DNA of 64,000 bases from Allomyces macrogynus ATCC 38327 (GCA_000151295.1 GG745332.1:1687468-1751467), one strand, 5' to 3'. Shown: positions 36,317 through 48,246, counted from the stretch's first letter. Numbers and translations: made by a program. The notes: generated by a model not told the origin, from the sequence alone.

Positions 36317-37344
36317 TCACCCTGCCTGCCCCCGCGCCCAACCGCCAACGAGCTGCGGCCGTTGGCCCGCACACTCTCCACCCCGCCACGATCGCACCGC
36401 CCTCACGGCCACCAAGTTCATACATCGCTTGGTATCGGGGCTGTATTGATACATGTGTACATCTTTGGCTGAGACAGCATCCAGAAAACGGGTCGCCACC
36501 AGAGTCCGCACTCCGCAGGGCGGTTTGCGCGCGTGAACCGCAGCAACACGAAACAAGAAAACAAACCGGGATGATTGCCGCCAGGATCCAGGGGGGGGGG
36601 GGGGGGGGGAACGAAGTGGAACCGCCGCCCAGTACTCTGGATCCCACGTGGTCGCAATCCCGTGTGCGCCGCGTCTTGGCTTGGTAGGTTCCTTGCCCAT
36701 TACTCGGCCATGACCGCAACCACCGGCGCACATGCCGGCGCCCGCTGTCACTGCACCCTTGCAGTCGTCTTCGACGGGCGCGCGCATCGCCAAGATCGCC
36801 GACACCGCATCAGCGCCAAGGCCGCGCAACAAGTTCTCCATGACCGCGCGCACCTGCATCGGCTGTGCCCCGCCCTCGGCCTCTCCGAGCACCTGCACCT
36901 GCTCGTGCGCGGCGAGCATGCACTCGCGCACGCGCATCGCCGTCCCGCCCACTTCCGCAGCAGCAGCCTCGGCGGCCGCAGCGAGGTACACGCTCGCGAC
37001 GCGCAGCGCCGCCGAGTCGACGGTGTCAGCGATCGCGCCGTGCAGCGCCTCGAGTGCCGCGCGCGACGCGTCGAGCGACGCGGGGGACATGGTAGATGCG
37101 GCGCGGAGAGTAGGGGACGCGCAGGGGGAGGTCGCGGTCGGAGAGCCCGTCAGGGAGCGCGTCATGTCGTGCATGTCGGCGAGAAGGTTCTTGGCGAACG
37201 CGAGCTATGGCGGGTGGAGAGAGTACGGTGGGATCGGGCGCGTCAGCTGCATCGACGGTGGGCCGTTGCGGAGTCGCGACTGGGAAGGGAAACGGTATGT
37301 ACCATGGCTTGGGTCGTCGTGGAGGGGACAGCTGCGGCGGACAT
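36317..37344 (-). CDS. Uncharacterised Ala-rich helical protein, 3' end uncertain
   Basis: Possible two-exon gene. ATG 37344 starts MSAAAVPSTTTQAM, then a GTACAT...CATAG intron, then LAFAKNLLADMHDMTRS from 37204. The middle is Ala-rich and helical (ALHGAIADTVDSAALRVASV; RAVMENLLRGLGADAVSAIL) and is followed by a Cys/Gly segment, AGMCAGGCGHG. I do not recognise the family; the short N-terminal helix resembles small lysosomal-positioning complex subunits only vaguely. The frame runs into the G19 run at 36591-36609, so everything after it, including the stop at 36317, depends on the true run length and should not be trusted. Confidence 0.4.
36591..36609. repeat. Poly-G tract (about 19 G)
   Basis: The longest homopolymer in the window. 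It lies inside or just past the 3' part of the uncharacterised minus-strand gene, where it would encode polyproline. Confidence 0.9.
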
Positions 37345-38717
37345 GGTAGTCGATTGGCGATGGGAGCGGGTTGGACGGAGCAGAGAGCCAAGCGCGGGGG
37401 TCGCGGGAAGCACCAGACGGTCAGTTGCAGGGCACGATGGGGTCGGAGCGCATGGCGGCGCGCGCGTCGGTGCCCGTTTTATAGTACGGCAAGGCTGCAC
37501 CCAGCGGCGAGCGCGGCCGGGCGGGCGAGGATGCGCGTGCCCAAGACGCCGCGCCGTGCCCGCAAGCGACGCTCGCGCGACCGCTGATATCAACGGCTCA
37601 ACCCAACGTGGACAGAGGCGGCCGTTTGTGATCCAACTCCCAACAAGGCGCGAGCGCAGCGGCTCGCCGTCGACCACACGGCAGAGCAGGGGGTCCCTGC
37701 CTGCCTCCCCTCATGACGACGCCGCCCCGACTGAAAAGAGTCGACCAAACTGTACCAGAAACGCGTCGTTGAATAGTAGGTCTGGCCGATATGTGCTGCC
37801 GATAGAGCCAATGTTGAAGTTCGAGCAAGAAGGGAAGCGCGAGAGAATGAGCTCAAAGCAGCTCAGACCACGCCAGTCGGCCGAGGCCGCGAGCCGCGGC
37901 TTCAACAGGCCTGAGTGCAACAAACGCGCGCTCGTGTTGTGTTGGGTCGGTGCGCACGCGCGCGTGCTCGGTGTTCGCAGGTCCGTGGGTCGTTTCGGTT
38001 CAGGAAGAAGGATCAGAGGTCGTGGATGGGTGGGTCGAACCGGACGCGGGGAGGATGGCCCCAGTCTTTTGACATCATGGTGCGCCACGATTGCCTGGCT
38101 AGACTTCGCCCCCTCAAAGGTGGGCGTTTTCAGGCGAGACGTCGAGTTCGTTTCAGTGCTTTCTTTTGGCTGGTGGGTCGAAGATGTCGCGAAGAGAAAC
38201 GGGGATGGCGGAGAAAAATGATCAGAAGTTGATCGACGCGCGGGAGTCCGCGAGACAGGCACGCGCCCATGCAGCAGCAACCGTACAGCAACTGAAGTAG
38301 CAAGGAGGACCCATTCCATCCGATGAGGGCGCGCTTTGAGAGATGCAAGCAAACCGAGGTGAAGATCATTTGATTCCAATTTCTTTGCTATTTCATTATC
38401 CAACGGGAGGAGGGCAGGCACGGCTGAGCGCGCAGAGGGAAGCGGAGTCGAGGGGCAGTGTCGAGGAGCGCGCAAACGTTTCGAGCGGGGGAACAGGTTG
38501 ATCGCGGAAGGGCAGGGAAAGAGGACGGTGGGGGGAATCCGGCAAGCAAGTGCTTCAGGTTGACGACGACGACGACGAAAGGAGTTGTCCAGCGAGGTGG
38601 GGGTGTTGGAGCGCGGCACCAGCAAGCAGGAGGAGGGAAAGAACAGAGGGTCTGTCTGTTTGACTATGGAAAAAACGCGACGACAAACCAAACGCAAAAG
38701 AAAGAGGTGCCAGCTGC
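37345..38717. other. 1.4-kb stretch without a recognisable gene
   Basis: Between the uncharacterised gene and succinyl-CoA ligase alpha. Long open frames exist on both strands (for example minus 37711-38697), but their translations are Arg/Pro/Ser-rich and shadow-like, with no domain. It may hold promoter sequence for the 37344 gene and the 3' flank of the ligase gene. Confidence 0.45.
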
Positions 38718-39133
38718 TTAGAGGCCAGCCTTGGCGAGCGCGTCCTTCATGGTCACGCCGAGCGTCGCGGGCGACGCGCAGACCGAGACACCAGCGGCCT
38801 CGAGCGCGGCGACCTTGGCGGGGGCGGTACCCTTGCCACCCGAAATGATGGCACCGGCGTGGCCCATACGGCGGCCGGGCGGGGCCGTGCGGCCGGCAAT
38901 GAACGAGACGACGGGCTTGGGCACGTCGCGCGTCAGGTTGTACTGTTTGAGGAACTCGGCAGCCTCCTCCTCGGCCGTGCCACCAATCTCTCCAATCAGA
39001 ATGATACCGTCGGTCTCTGGGTCCTCGAGGAAGACCTTGAGGCAGTCGATGAAGTTGGTGCCGTTGAAGGGGTCACCACCGATACCAACGCAGAGCGACT
39101 GGCCGAGACCGGTCTGCGTGGTCTGGTGCACGG

Positions 39134-39164
<31 letters not shown>

Positions 39165-39846
39165 GATACCGATGCGGCCTGGCATGTGGATATGGCCCGG
39201 CATGATACCGATCTTGCACGCGTCGGGCTTGATGATACCGGGGCAGTTGGGGCCAACGAGACGCGACTTGTCCTGCGAGAGCAGCGCCTGCTTGACCTTG
39301 ACCATGTCTTGCTGCGGGATACCCTCAGTGATCGCAACGATCAGCGGGACCTCGGCCTCAATGGCCTCGAGCACAGCGGCGGCAGCGCCCGGCGGCGGCA
39401 CGTAGATGACGGTCGCGTCGGCGTTGGTGGCGTCGCGTGCGTCGCGCACCGAGGCGAAGACGGGCAGGCCAAGGTGCTCCTGGCCAGCCTTCTTGGGCGA
39501 GACACCGCCGACCATGTTGGTGCCGTAGGCAATGGCCTGCTCCGAGTGGAAGGTGCCCTGCTTGCCCGTGAACCCTTGGCAGATGACCTTGGTGTCCTTG
39601 GAGAGGCGCAGGTTCTTGTAGGTCGACTCGTAGCCGGTGGCCGACGAGAAGCGGCGCACTACAGACAGGGTAGCAGGGTGGAGAACGCGGTCAGGGACAT
39701 GATCAGGGCGGCGGTTCGCGGTGCACGCGGTCGTCTTGGCCGTCGTGATCGCCAGGAAACGGGTCGACGTCGTGGTTGGTGACTGTGAGCGGGGCCATAC
39801 ACGCACCGGCCGAGCGGACGGCGGACGCAGACGAGCGGGCGAACAT
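38718..39846 (-). CDS. Succinyl-CoA ligase alpha subunit, mitochondrial
   Basis: Alpha subunit of the citric-acid-cycle enzyme that forms succinate and a nucleoside triphosphate from succinyl-CoA. Exons 39807-39846 and 38718-39658 give 326 aa. [20 protein letters not shown] is an Arg/Ser-rich mitochondrial presequence spanning the junction (GTGCGT donor). Conserved blocks are the CoA-binding [73 protein letters not shown] and the phosphohistidine loop [18 protein letters not shown]. It is a partner of a beta subunit that is not in this window. It is divergent from the phosphatase inhibitor gene. Confidence 0.96.
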
Positions 39847-40252
39847 GGCGGTGCAGGTGCGGATCGAGTGCGGCAGGTGAGGTCCAAGCTGGCGCGCGAG
39901 CTGGGCGTTTTGCAGAGTCGTCGTCGTCGAGGTCGCGGCGGGGTCGCCGGTCGAGGTGGTGGTGTGGTGGTCGGTTGCGGCCCTTCCCGTCGCTTCGCGT
40001 GTGCTTCTGGTCTGATCGCGTTGGGGCGGGCCGGCCTGCACGGCCCAGGTGCGCTCACCTGACGCGCCTGCCGGCCCCGTCGTTCCGGGACGCACCGAGG
40101 AGCGAACCACCCTGCAGCCTGCAACGTGACCGAAATGCCCCGGGAGCGCCCCCTGCGCTGCTGAAGGTTGCCCAAGCTTGTAACGCTGCCCCCCGCCAAC
40201 TCTCGCTCTCCTCTCCAGTCTCCACCAAAGAAAACCAACGCCAGCATCCGCC
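39847..40252. other. Divergent promoter region
   Basis: About 405 bp between succinyl-CoA ligase alpha (minus) and phosphatase inhibitor 2 (plus). No other gene is seen. Confidence 0.5.
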
Positions 40253-41546
40253 ATGAGCGACCACGACCTCGACCACGACATGCACCAGCACGAGCACGAC
40301 GCGCACGACCACGAGCACGGCCCGCTGCGCCCGATCCTCAAGGCCGGCCGCTCGTTTGAGCGCTCCAACGCGCAGTACGACATCGCATGTCTGCCCCCGT
40401 CTATCACCGTGCCCATCCCTGACGTGCCTTCCGCGCCTGCGACTCTCTAGCCTGCGCTGGGACGAGGACACGATCCGCATGCACGACGCCGAGCGTGGCA
40501 CGCGCATGAAAATTGACGAACCCAAGACGCCCTTTATGAAGTACGACGCGTCCATGGAAGACCTCGACGGCGGCGTGCCCCCGCTCGAGCTCTCGGCGGC
40601 CATGGACGTGGTGGCCGCGAGCCCGCCACAATCGCCGCAGCACCGCCGCCCGTCGTCGGCCTCGTCGGACCACTGGACGACCGACTCGGAGCACGACGAG
40701 GACCATGCTGGCGCAAGTGGCGACGAGGACGAGACGCCCGAAGAGCGTACATATTGGCGCTCTGCTACTGCAATGATGCGTCGTGCGGAATGACTGACGC
40801 GTTTTGACCCGAAATTTAGGCGCTGAGCGCCATCGCCGGTTCGAGCAAATGCGCGCGCAACACTACAACATGAAAGAGGCCCTGGCGCGAGCACGCTGGC
40901 TCGCTGAGCACGAGGACGCCGAGGCCAACGAGGAAGACGATGCCGACAACGAGAGCGACCACGAGCCTCCGGCTATGCCCGCGATTCCGGCCGCGTTCCA
41001 GGGTGCTGCTGCCGGCGCAAAAAAAAAGTCTCCGGCGAGTCTGCCGTCGCCGTCGGCATGACCAACATGTCGGCGGGGCTGGGCGTGGTGGCCGCGACTG
41101 CGCCAGCGGCAGCAGCAGCGGCCACGGGCACGGTGGACAAGGTGGATCGGGTCGATAAGGACGCGGGGCTGGCGGTGGCGGCCGAGGGAGAGGACCAGTC
41201 GGCGGCGGGCAAGGGACCGGTGGCGGCGGCTGGCCACGAGACGGACGGGGACAAGCAGGAGGCCGTTGAGTCCAATGACAACACCGAGACGCGCTCCAAC
41301 GACGCAGATTCTGCCGCGCCTGCAACGAACGCAACCACTACCACCACTGCCTTGGACTCGACGACGACCAAGATGCGCGGCTCCATCGACACGCACCCCG
41401 CCCTTGTCCCCGCGACGGCGCAAACCAACAATGACATGAGCACGGCGGTGGTCGTCAAGCCCGCAAGCAAGTCTTCGTGGTGGTCGCTGCTCGGCCGCTG
41501 GTTCCGTCGCCGCATCGGGCTCTCGTCGTCGGCGAACAAGTCCTAA
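40253..41546 (+). CDS. Protein phosphatase 1 inhibitor 2 homologue with long C-terminal extension (frame break at A9)
   Basis: Inhibitor-2/Glc8 family, intrinsically disordered regulators of PP1. Exons 40253-40374, 40451-40746 and 40820 onward. Family motifs in order: [14 protein letters not shown] (KSILK type), [12 protein letters not shown] (KWDE), [14 protein letters not shown] (the KIDEPxTP site with its regulatory Thr) and [20 protein letters not shown] (the HYNE/MKEA PP1-binding helix). As given, the frame stops at 41061. Adding one A to the A9 run at 41019-41027 continues into the downstream open frame to 41546, adding about 165 residues: an Ala/Thr/Asp-rich stretch, then [17 protein letters not shown]. 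Codon use is continuous across the break, so an assembly error is likely. The His/Asp N-terminus ([20 protein letters not shown]) is unusual. Confidence 0.85.
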
Positions 41547-41894
41547 GTTGACGCGCTTGTGCGCGGCCGGGACCTCCTCCTGGGCCCATTCGTGGGCCCT
41601 ATAGATCCATTTTCCACCCTGATCCCACCTCGCTTGTCGTTTTCCCGCACTGTCTGCTCGCCACGCCGCGCTGCTCTGTTCTCTCGCCTGTCGCCACCGC
41701 CGCCGTTGGTCTCTGCTTTGTCTTGCCGACCGGCATGGAAATGATTATATGCTAGAAACTTGTTACCCAACTGTTTGTGAGGAGCGAGAGCAGGTATGCT
41801 AGAAATGAACAAAGAAAGAAACCACACCGTTCAAGGAATCCAAAACCGTGCTATCACAAAATACCTTAGCTCCCACAACCTTCTCGTTCCCTTT

Positions 41895-43573
41895 TCACTG
41901 CTCGCCCTCGGAACTCACATCCTCGTCACTCCCCTCATTCGCCGCCGGCTTGCGCACTACCGGCACCACCGGCGCGACCTTCCTCGTGCCCGCCACCCCC
42001 GCCGTCGCCGCAGCCGCTGTCTTTGGGAAAAACCGGTCCCAGGCACCGGGGCTCAACTCGAGCGAGACGTCATCCGGGTGGTACGACTCGGTGAGCAGGC
42101 GGTACATGTAGGACGGCGCGTAGACGCCCTCGTTGGTGATGAACAGCGCAACGAGTTCCGGGGCGACATAGTCAAAGTAAGGGTTCAACACTTCAGCGCC
42201 AGCCGCGAGCGTATCGCCGGCCTCGTCGGCGACCGTTGCAGGCGCACCGAGCAGGTTGAAAACGTCAAGGTCGAACGGGTGCAGTGGGGTCAGCTTGTAG
42301 AGGCCCGCAGTCACGACGACAGGGATCGCGTAGTGTTTGGCCGCGACGGCGAGGGTGGTCGCACCGGACAGGGCGACGAGGCCGCCGTTGGCGAGGATCG
42401 CGTGCGTGCCGAGCACGACTTTGTTGACGCGCGACATGACGGCAAAGACGGCCGAGTCTGGGATCACGGTGGTCTCGATTCCGGCGGCGGCGAGCTTGCG
42501 CGCGAGCTGGTGGCCTGAGTAGACGGGCGCCGACTCGACAACGATCACGTGGAACTGCCGCTTCTTGGCCGCGTGCTTGAAGAAGTTGAGCGTTGTCGTC
42601 GCGTCGCCGCACGTGAGGATGATTTCGCTATGAGAGAAAGTGTCAGTTTGGAGTGCACGACACGGGCCGTCGTCGACATAAAAGCAAAGAACGCACTTGG
42701 AGTGAATGTGCGCGACCGACTGCGCGGCAATCGAGTCGTGCAGATTGCGCATCTCATCAAGCATCTCGTTGATGGCCTCGACAAACATGCTCTTGGTCGT
42801 CGTCGACTTGATGCGGCCATAATCGATCCGCACCGCGTCCGTCTCGGCAAACAGACTGAAAACCGACGTGTGCGGCGCGAGCTGGTGATGGTGCAAATGC
42901 GACCCGTGCGGCGACGTTGGCGGCACCGAACCCACCGAGCTGGGCGACCCCGCAACCGACAAGTTGCCAAGCCCGGCGGCCAAAGCGTTCACGTCAGCGC
43001 CCGCACCCGTCACAGCGGCACTCGTGGCGATCGGAGCGAGCGCGAGCGACGCGAGCGCCGGCGACTTCTTGGCCGACGCCGGGCGACTGCCCGCAGCCGA
43101 CGCGGGCTTACTCTGACCCTTGCCGGTGGTCGTGGTCGCCGACGCGGCGGCGCTCTTGCTGCGCGCCAACTGCTGCTCGCGCTGTTCGCGCTGCTCCTCC
43201 ATGACAATCGCGTGGCACTCTTCGCGAATCACGCTGAGCAAGCGGCGCACGATATTGCCCGTGCACAGTTCCATGGGCTGCGCCTCTTGGCACCGCTTGC
43301 CAACAAGCTTGATCAGGTCCATGAGGTTGTCGACGTTGCCCCACTTGCCCGACGAGACGACCATGCGCAAAATGTCGAGCATTTTCTCGGAGACGGCGTG
43401 CGAGCCGTAGATTTGGCTAGATCAGGTCGGCACTATTTAGCGTCAGGAAGCACAGCGGGGCAACGGACCAGCGGGCAAGCACAGGCGTACCGGCGACGCA
43501 GCTGCGCAATGAACGTTTCAATTGCGACTTGCACGCGCGCACTGACGTGCGGGATCTTGACGGTGCCGGGCAT
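41895..43573 (-). CDS. EIF2B2: Translation initiation factor eIF2B beta subunit
   Basis: Regulatory subunit of the eIF2 guanine-nucleotide exchange factor. Exons 43491-43573, 42697-43416 and 41895-42627 give 511 aa, against about 350 in animals. Key blocks are PMELCTGNIVRRLLSVIREE, HIHSNEIILTCGDATTTLNF, KRQFHVIVVESAPVYSGHQL, GIETTVIPDSAVFAVMSRVN, KVVLGTHAILANGGL and the C-terminal FDYVAPELVALFITNEGVYA, PSYMYRLLTESYHPDD. The excess length is a Gln/Ala/Ser/Gly-rich insertion of over 100 residues after IVMEEQREQREQQ and a 50-residue disordered acidic tail. Both introns are standard. Confidence 0.94.
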
Positions 43574-44278
43574 GTTTGCGGTTGGCGATCTGGTCTGGTG
43601 CGCTGGATCTGGTGCTGGAAGCTACTGGATGATCACGGCGGGTGGGCAGCTGCGTGCTGGTCGGTGCAGATCCACGGGTGCGCTGTCGACAATAAATTGC
43701 GGGTGGTCGTGTGTCGCGATGACGGAAGCTGTCGGTGCTGTCGGCGTCCGCGAGCGGCTGGATGGTGGCCTGCGTGGTGAGCTGGCCGGGTGGAGCTCAC
43801 GACCAACAGCAAACGCCGAGCAAACGCTGGTCACTCGCTTGACTCACCTCCCCCAAGGCTTTACACTGCCCTGAGCGAGCACGACCAGCACAGTGACTGA
43901 CCAACACCGACCACCAGAGAGCAGCAGATCAGAGAGCACAACACCGGCCACAGAGCAATCAACATGGTGACATTGGGCAACCGAGGAAACAACCGCCGTC
44001 CGCGCCGCGTCAACGCGCCTTGGACCCCGAGAAGAACCGACCACGCGCGCGAGCAGCACGCGCAGCAGGGTGGGCACAGGTGCGGGTGGGTAGGCGGCGA
44101 GCGGCGAGCAGCCAACCGAAAAAAAAAACGAAGGAAAATAGAACGAAACGAGCAGAGGATGGAGAGCTCACAAAAAAGCGGGACGGACCCGGACGCAGCG
44201 CGCGCGCGCGCGCGCGCCGGGAATACTTTCAGAGAAAAACTCGAAAACGAACTGCGGGTGGGCGAGCGTGCGTGCTCT
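43574..44278. other. Intergenic region with GC dinucleotide repeat
   Basis: About 700 bp between two minus-strand genes. A run of alternating GC lies near 44199-44217. No gene is recognised. Confidence 0.5.
44199..44217. repeat. (GC)n dinucleotide run
   Basis: About nine GC units downstream of the RhoGDI stop. A simple repeat with no assigned function; it could form Z-DNA. Confidence 0.7.
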
Positions 44279-45721
44279 TTACTCGTCGTCGCCGCCCGTC
44301 GACTTCCAGTCCTTGGAAATCTTGAACGACCAGTCCCACTCGAGGTGCGTCTGGCCGTCGTCGTCGACAAACTTGGACCGCACGTCGTAGAGACCGCGTG
44401 CAAGCATGCCCGACGGCGCCTCCTCCATGGCAAACTGGAGAATGGCAAACAATGTGTCAGCGAACCCAGACGGAATCGCACGGAGAGTGCGACGAAATCG
44501 AGGAACACACCTTCTTCTCGTAAGGTTCCGGAGCTGGGCCGTACGAGCCAAGCATCTCCTCGACGCGGTCCACTATCATCAAAATTGTGTCAGTCAAATG
44601 ACGACAAGACGCGAAAATGGGGAAAATGTGATCCATACCGCGGATGCCTTTGCGCTTGACGACGTGCAGGTACTTGAGGCCGGAAACAACATCGTGCTGG
44701 ATGCTGTGGTGCCAGATCAAAATCGGCGCGTCAGATCACGATCATTTCGTCCATGAAGGCAGTCGAACAAAAGAACGCACCAGAACTTGATCTTGAGTCG
44801 GTACTCAGTACCCTCCTTGATGCTCAGCACACTGTTCTTGACGCGCTCCACGCTCTCGGCCGAAGAGAGGTCCATGACGACGTCATCGCGGTCGGCCACC
44901 TCCATGGCGAGGGCCAGGACGACAACCTTGCGCGGGTCATCAGCGGGGGCAACTGGAGAGAAGAGAGAATCGTGGTCAATCCCAGTATCGGGAAAAGAAA
45001 AGAATAGCGAGGAGGAAAGAGATGAGTAACGAACCAGCAGCGGCGGCCGCTGAGGAGGACGAAACGAGCACAATTCCATGCCACGGTGATAATCACGAGC
45101 GTGACGATGGCGAGAACGGCCAGAGCAAACGTGCACGGCAGGGGTTCAGGAGGGCGCGTGGGATCGAATCGCGCGGTGTAAATCGAGCGAGAGCGAGAGC
45201 GAGAACAAGGGAAGGGCGCGGCAGTGAGCATGCGTGGTCGCGTCACAGGCAGGGAAATTGAGCGAGCGGGGGTGCCATACCGCCAATGCCGAGCGACTCC
45301 TTCCACTTGCGGAGCGACTCGTCCTCCTGGTCGAGCTGCGCGAGCTCCTCGACGGTCTTCTTGGCGGGAGCCTGAGGGGGATCGAAGTGGGTGGACAGAG
45401 TCAGGATCCCGGTTCGGTGTCAGCGCGTATTGATCCAAAATCATGTTGCGGCAGATCGGAGGCGGAGCAGCTGGTGGTCGCGTCGTCTAGCTGTTTTAAA
45501 CAGGTCACGACGCGTCGCCGCAAGCCGTATCATTGGGCAAGTGCTGCTGCCCATGCGTGCATCGCGTCGCCATGGCCCGTTGCCAACATCGTGCTGCCCA
45601 CCGCGCGCATCGTGGCCGTGCGCGATTTGCGCTCGCGCTTCAAGGGCGCAGCACGCCACGGTACCTTGTAGCCGGCGGTGGTGGTGGGCGCGAGCTCGTC
45701 GTGGGAAGCAGCGTCGGCCAT
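44279..45721 (-). CDS. Rho GDP-dissociation inhibitor (RhoGDI)
   Basis: Cytosolic regulator that extracts prenylated Rho GTPases from membranes. Six exons (45665-45721, 45281-45371, 44781-44952, 44639-44703, 44511-44572, 44279-44434) sum to exactly 200 aa, the normal family size. The N-terminal regulatory arm has KKTVEELAQLDQEDESLRKW (family Q-E-x-x-LDxDDESLRKYK). The immunoglobulin-like prenyl-binding domain includes VLSIKEGTEYRLKIKF, HDVVSGLKYLHVVKRKGIRV, EMLGSYGPAPEPYEKK, EEAPSGMLARGLYDVRSKFV and the closing LEWDWSFKISKDWK. All intron phases agree. Confidence 0.95.
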
Positions 45722-46363
45722 GGTGCTTGCGGCGGGATGCGGGTGGTGGTGCGGGGTCGGTTGCGGGGGGGTTGGACAAGCACTCGCGCGCGAGCAAGAG
45801 TTGGTCGACGGTCGAGTTGTGTCGCGGTGCCGATGGGGTGGGGCCGGCCGTGGAAGCGGTGGCGGAGGTCTTGTCGTGCCCGCGACGGTGGCGTCTGGCT
45901 GTCTTTGGTGCACTGCGGCGCGTCGTTTCTCGTCGACTTTGTATTTTCGCTGCGCAAACTCGCCGAAAACTGCGCGGCCACGGCGCGTGGTCGAGGCGGT
46001 CCCGTGTCCATGATGGCTGTGGCGGGACAAGGGCAATGCCAGCCGAGGCAGCGCACGCTTCTTTTCTTTGCACGTGCGACGCTTTGTCCAGGCGATTGCC
46101 GTGGGCAGAGTGTCCACGTCAATCCACAGCAAGCACGACGCGCAACCGAGGCCCAACTGTCCTTCCATCGGCGAGCTCGACTTCGACTTCGACTTCGACT
46201 TCGTTCGCATCGACAACGAAGACGTCAAACCGACACTGCCCGCTTCTTCAGCAACCAGTGCTGCCGCACTGCCCGCAATCCATTTCACCAGGCCCCTTCA
46301 ACGTGCTTCCGGCGCTTGCATCGCCCTCGACAACCCCAATTCACCCAACAGCGGCCCGACACT
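45722..46363. other. Divergent promoter region with hexamer repeat
   Basis: About 640 bp between RhoGDI (minus) and Serinc (plus). A TTCGAC hexamer is repeated about five times near 46168-46200. An in-frame plus-strand ORF through here reads into exon 1 in a different frame and is judged a shadow. Confidence 0.5.
46168..46200. repeat. TTCGAC hexamer repeat
   Basis: Roughly five tandem copies, about 170 bp upstream of the Serinc ATG. It may be a promoter microsatellite. Confidence 0.75.
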
Positions 46364-48246
46364 ATGGGTGTGCTCCTTTCGACCGGCATGTCGGCCGGCC
46401 TCTCCGTCGCGTCATTCATGGCGACGCAGGCCGCGTGCTGCTGCACGTCCGGTAAGCCTCTGGACCCGCTGTTGCTGTTCGCATTGCAATCGACCACGAT
46501 ACACTGACGCGACATCATCGCCTCTGAACTGCCGTCCAGCCGCGTGCCGCTGCGTCAGCGCCCTGTCGTGCAACTCCTCGACGGCTACGCGCGCCGCCTA
46601 CGCCGCGCTCTTCCTCGTCAACGCCATTGCCGCATGGACCATGGAGTCGGACGTGGTCGGCAAGCTACTTGCGCGCGCGTCGCAGGGCTACCTCAAGCTC
46701 GATTGTCCCGATTGTTACGGCGTGCTCGCAGTACAACGAGTGTGCTTTGCCCTCGCATTATTTCATGTCGCCATGGCCGCGCTGCTGGCCGGCGTGCGCA
46801 CATCTCGCGACCGACGCGCCGGATTCCAAAATGGGTTCTGGGGGCCCAAGTTGACGCTGTGGCTCCTGCTCGTGGTTGCTGGTGCGCGTGTTGCTCTTCA
46901 TGCTTGACACATTCCTGTCCTCCCACTGACGCGCCAGTATATCCGCAGCCTTCTTCATTCCAAACGAGTTTTTCATCGCCTACTCTAAGTCGGTGGCCCT
47001 GCTCGGCGCCGGCGTCTTTGTGCTGCTCCAGTTGCTGTTGCTCATTGTACGTTCTTACGCTTGCGCTCGTTCCAGCGAATCGATCGACCAATTGATCATG
47101 CTGACGCGACCTTGACCCCCGACTAGGACTTTGCGCACACGTTTGCTGAGGGCCTAATTGCCCAGTACGAAGAGGCCGACGGCAAGGGCCCCATGGTTGT
47201 GCTCGTGGGCGGCACCGTGACGCTGCTCCTGGTCGCCGTCGTCCTGACGGGCGTGCTCTACGGCTACTTTGCGGCCTCGCCATGCCACCTCAACCAATTC
47301 TTCATTTCCTTCAACCTCATACTGTGCCTGATCGTGTGCCTGCTCTCGATTGCACCAGCCGTGCAAGAACACAACCCGCGGTCCGGGCTCGCGCAGGTGT
47401 CCATGGTCGCGGCGTATGCGACCTACCTCGTCACGTCGGCTGTGGCCAACGAGCCCGCCGAGCTGAACCCGGACGGGTCGCCCGATACGACGTGCAACCC
47501 GCTCGCTGCGGCCAAGTCGTCGCAGACTGTCACGGTCGTGCTCGGCGCGCTCTTCACGTTCATTGCCGTGATCTACTCGACGTCGACGGCCGCCGTCAAG
47601 GGCCGCCGGTTCTTGGGGGACGACGACGAGTACGACGATGAGACCAACATGCCCTTACTCGCTGCGCGCGATATTGACGAGGAGGGTGGCGTCGCGGCGG
47701 CCGTGTCGTCGGAGATGGCCGCATTGGAGGCGGCGGTGGCGAGCGGCGCCCTGCCCGAGTCGGCGCTCGCCAATGCCAAGTTCGCACGATCGGCCAGCGG
47801 TACCGCCGTGACGGCGCAACCTGGCGCGGGCCAGGTGCCACCACAGCCGACAGTCGTGGTCGTGCACGCTGGGCCCACGGACCAGTACCCGACCGAGGAC
47901 GAGGCCAAGGGCGTGGCCTACAGCTACTCGTTCTTCCACGTCGTGTTTGCGCTCGCGGCCATGTACGTGGCCATGCTGATCACCAACTGGAATACGGTCA
48001 CGGTCGTGCCGGGCGCGCACGACGACGATTCGGGGTTGCTCGCGCAGGTGGGCAAGTCGTGGGCAGCCGTTTGGGTCAAGATTGTCTCGAGCTGGCTCGC
48101 GATTCTCTTGTACGCGTGGACACTGCTGGTACGTGGATCGTCTTTTGGGTCAGCTGGCCGCGGTCGCTGTTGCGTCTTCTGACCCATTGTGCTTCCCAAT
48201 GTTCTTTTAGGCGCCGATTGTCCTCCCGGACCGGGAATGGCACTGA
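46364..48246 (+). CDS. Serinc / TMS1 family multipass membrane protein
   Basis: Serine-incorporator family, multipass proteins implicated in lipid scrambling or membrane lipid composition. Exons 46364-46451, 46540-46881, 46949-47046, 47127-48128 and 48211-48246 give 521 aa. It starts with a Cys-rich segment (FMATQAACCCTSAACRCVSA), as is typical. Then DCYGVLAVQRVCFALALFH (family x-GxxAVYRVSFxLxxFH), FWGPKLTLWLLLVVAAFFIP, SPCHLNQFFISFNLILCLIV, and a long soluble loop with an acidic DDDEYDDET stretch. The C-terminus is YSYSFFHVVFALAAMYVAML, ITNW and the last exon APIVLPDREW. The 36-nt last exon is supported by the family's PxxxPDRxF ending. Confidence 0.94.

Noticed and set aside
36575..38221. 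548-codon plus-strand open frame
   Set aside because: It begins in the G19 run, overlaps the minus-strand candidate gene, and is Arg/Gly-rich with no domain.
41058..41546. Separate gene starting at ATG 41058
   Set aside because: The ATG overlaps the apparent stop of phosphatase inhibitor 2, and the frame joins smoothly if one A is added to an A9 run, so it is better read as the same protein.
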